A program made the position numbers and the translations under genes. Of a stretch of DNA of 52,475 nt, positions 51,591 to 52,475 are shown in pieces. The first letter of the stretch is position 1. Every line of letters starts with the position of its first letter. The stretch is taken from positions 1 through 52,475 of the forward strand of contig JACPRD010000078.1 in NCBI GenBank assembly GCA_016190145.1. Reading direction: 5' to 3'. This stretch comes from Planctomycetota bacterium. GTDB lineage: Bacteria > Planctomycetota > MHYJ01 > WSZJ01. Below the pieces are notes generated by a model, which did no database searches, had not been told where the DNA came from, and saw only the letters and a program-made list of their open reading frames with translations.

Positions 51591-52182
51591 TCAGCCGGCG
51601 ACCTGGTCGATCATCGGGTCAATGCGGCCGTGGTCGTTGCCCCGGTCGTCCACGTCGACGCCGGCGATGAAACGGGAGCCTGTATCGGTTGAGAGCCGGA
51701 CATTCCAGGCGGGACGGAAACCACCGTCGCCCATTTTCATGACGCTGGCTTCCGGGTCCGTTGTGGACACGAGGGCGTTGGGCTTGTCGCAGCGTGTGGG
51801 CGCAGACCGGGACGCCTCCGCAGATCCAGCGGTACGCGTCATGGACGCCGCAGAGTTCCTCAAGCTCCCGCGCGCTTCCCACCCCCTCGCTCGTGGCGAA
51901 GACCCACAGCGTGACGAGGATCCGGGGATCAAATGCGGGGCATCCCGCTCCCTCTCCGCGGGATTTGATCGAGTTTTCGAAAACCGAGAGACCCAGCTTC
52001 TCCACCAGGGTCCAGATCGAGCGCGCCGGGTGATCGGCCGCAAGCCGCGACTCGAGATCCATCGGCAAGAGGCGGATCTGGCGGCGCTCGGCGCACAGGA
52101 GGCGCGGCGGATCGGGCGGAATCCGAGGAGACGAAGGCGGCGCGATCGAGGCGTGGATGCCAGGCAGGGTTTGCTCGTTCAT
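51591..52182 (-). pseudogene. Decayed IS1182-family transposase
   Basis: The N-terminal frame (ATG at 52182) reads LLPMDLESRLAADHPARSIW, FDPRILVTLWVFATSEGVGS and AYRWICGGVPVCAHTL, the start of an IS1182-type transposase. It then passes into another frame that reads TTDPEASVMKMGDGGFRPAW and RFIAGVDVDDRGNDHG, a segment that lies much further along in full-length relatives. The catalytic middle and the C-terminus are missing, and the second frame stops at 51591. Internal deletion plus frameshift make it inactive. AT-rich DNA at 52183-52240 may be its old promoter. Confidence 0.85.
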
Positions 52183-52475
52183 GCTTTATCTCCGATAACA
52201 TAGTACGTTCCTTACATCTATATACACCAAGACTCAACCCCTGAGGTCCAGGAAGGCGGAATCTCCTCGTGAGTCGAGGCGAGTCACTCGTCAGTCAGTC
52301 CGCTGGAAGAACCCACGACATCCCTCAAACCGCAGCGCGGGTTCGTCAGAACTGGCTATGGGTAAAGCCCTTACATGAGAGTCTGAGAAAAAAGCGAGCG
52401 CAGGAGCGGTGGCCGGGACGGCGCGGGCACGAAAACACCCCGACGAGCACATTCACCCCAGGTGCCCGCGCCGGC
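52183..52475. other. Remnant IS flank and terminal hairpin
   Basis: No gene is seen in these 293 bases. They include the terminal-repeat-like GAGAGTCTGAGAAA (52377-52390), and a 12-bp inverted repeat CGGCGCGGGCAC (52419-52430) against GTGCCCGCGCCG (52462-52473) that ends 2 bases before the window limit. The hairpin may belong to a longer repeat beyond the window. Confidence 0.45.

Overview
The window is GC-rich, densely coded bacterial DNA with many GTG starts and frequent ATGA/GTGA overlaps. It suggests a diderm (Gram-negative-type) chromosome: there is a secretin-based type II secretion operon, an OmpH/Skp-like periplasmic chaperone, several secreted proteins of unknown family and a sigma-54 activator. 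HEAT, propeller and prenyltransferase-like repeat proteins, ECF sigma/FecR pairs and secretin N-domain proteins would fit Planctomycetota or a related PVC-type lineage. That placement is inference, not proof. No rRNA, tRNA or CRISPR array was seen.

Layout. (1) 156-9949 is a housekeeping block: ftsH, a small membrane protein, an acetyltransferase, folP, cdaA-cdaR-glmM (c-di-AMP synthesis and amino-sugar supply for the wall), pdxJ and dapA. It merges the ftsH-folP-glmM order known from enterobacteria with the cdaA-cdaR-glmM order known from Firmicutes. (2) 10486-25000 is a signalling and secreted-protein region: a hybrid histidine kinase with a degenerate ATPase domain, an ECF sigma factor, a diguanylate cyclase with an aminopeptidase-like N-terminus, a HEAT/propeller protein, an SPFH protein, secreted unknowns and a family III CoA-transferase. 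(3) 25087-28907 is accessory: a UPF0175/DUF3368 pair, an arsR-arsM arsenic module with a strong, apparently leaderless promoter, a secretin-like secreted protein, and a small-protein/nucleotidyltransferase pair. (4) 29088-39873 is one long unit: ECF sigma, membrane anti-sigma, N0/FecR-like protein, gspD-E-F, gspG-H-I-J and a secreted coiled-coil protein, ending at a clear rho-independent terminator. (5) 39986-43051 holds two GNAT genes (one without a start codon), a secreted protein and a prenyltransferase-like repeat protein. (6) 43128-47397, visibly lower in GC, holds a sigma-54 activator, two candidate sigma-54 promoters, two paralogous small proteins, a 347-residue unknown and a membrane protein with a secretin-type N-domain. 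(7) 47426-52475 holds a SWIM-SNF2 helicase, an OmpH-like chaperone, a 142-bp MITE-like element and a decayed IS1182-type transposase.

The best candidates for something undescribed are the self-contained sigma-54 locus (43128-47397) and the FecR domain that appears split between two overlapping genes at the head of the secretion operon (29687-31137). Further points are the degenerate kinase ATPase domain, the aminopeptidase-like/GGDEF fusion and three families of intergenic repeats.
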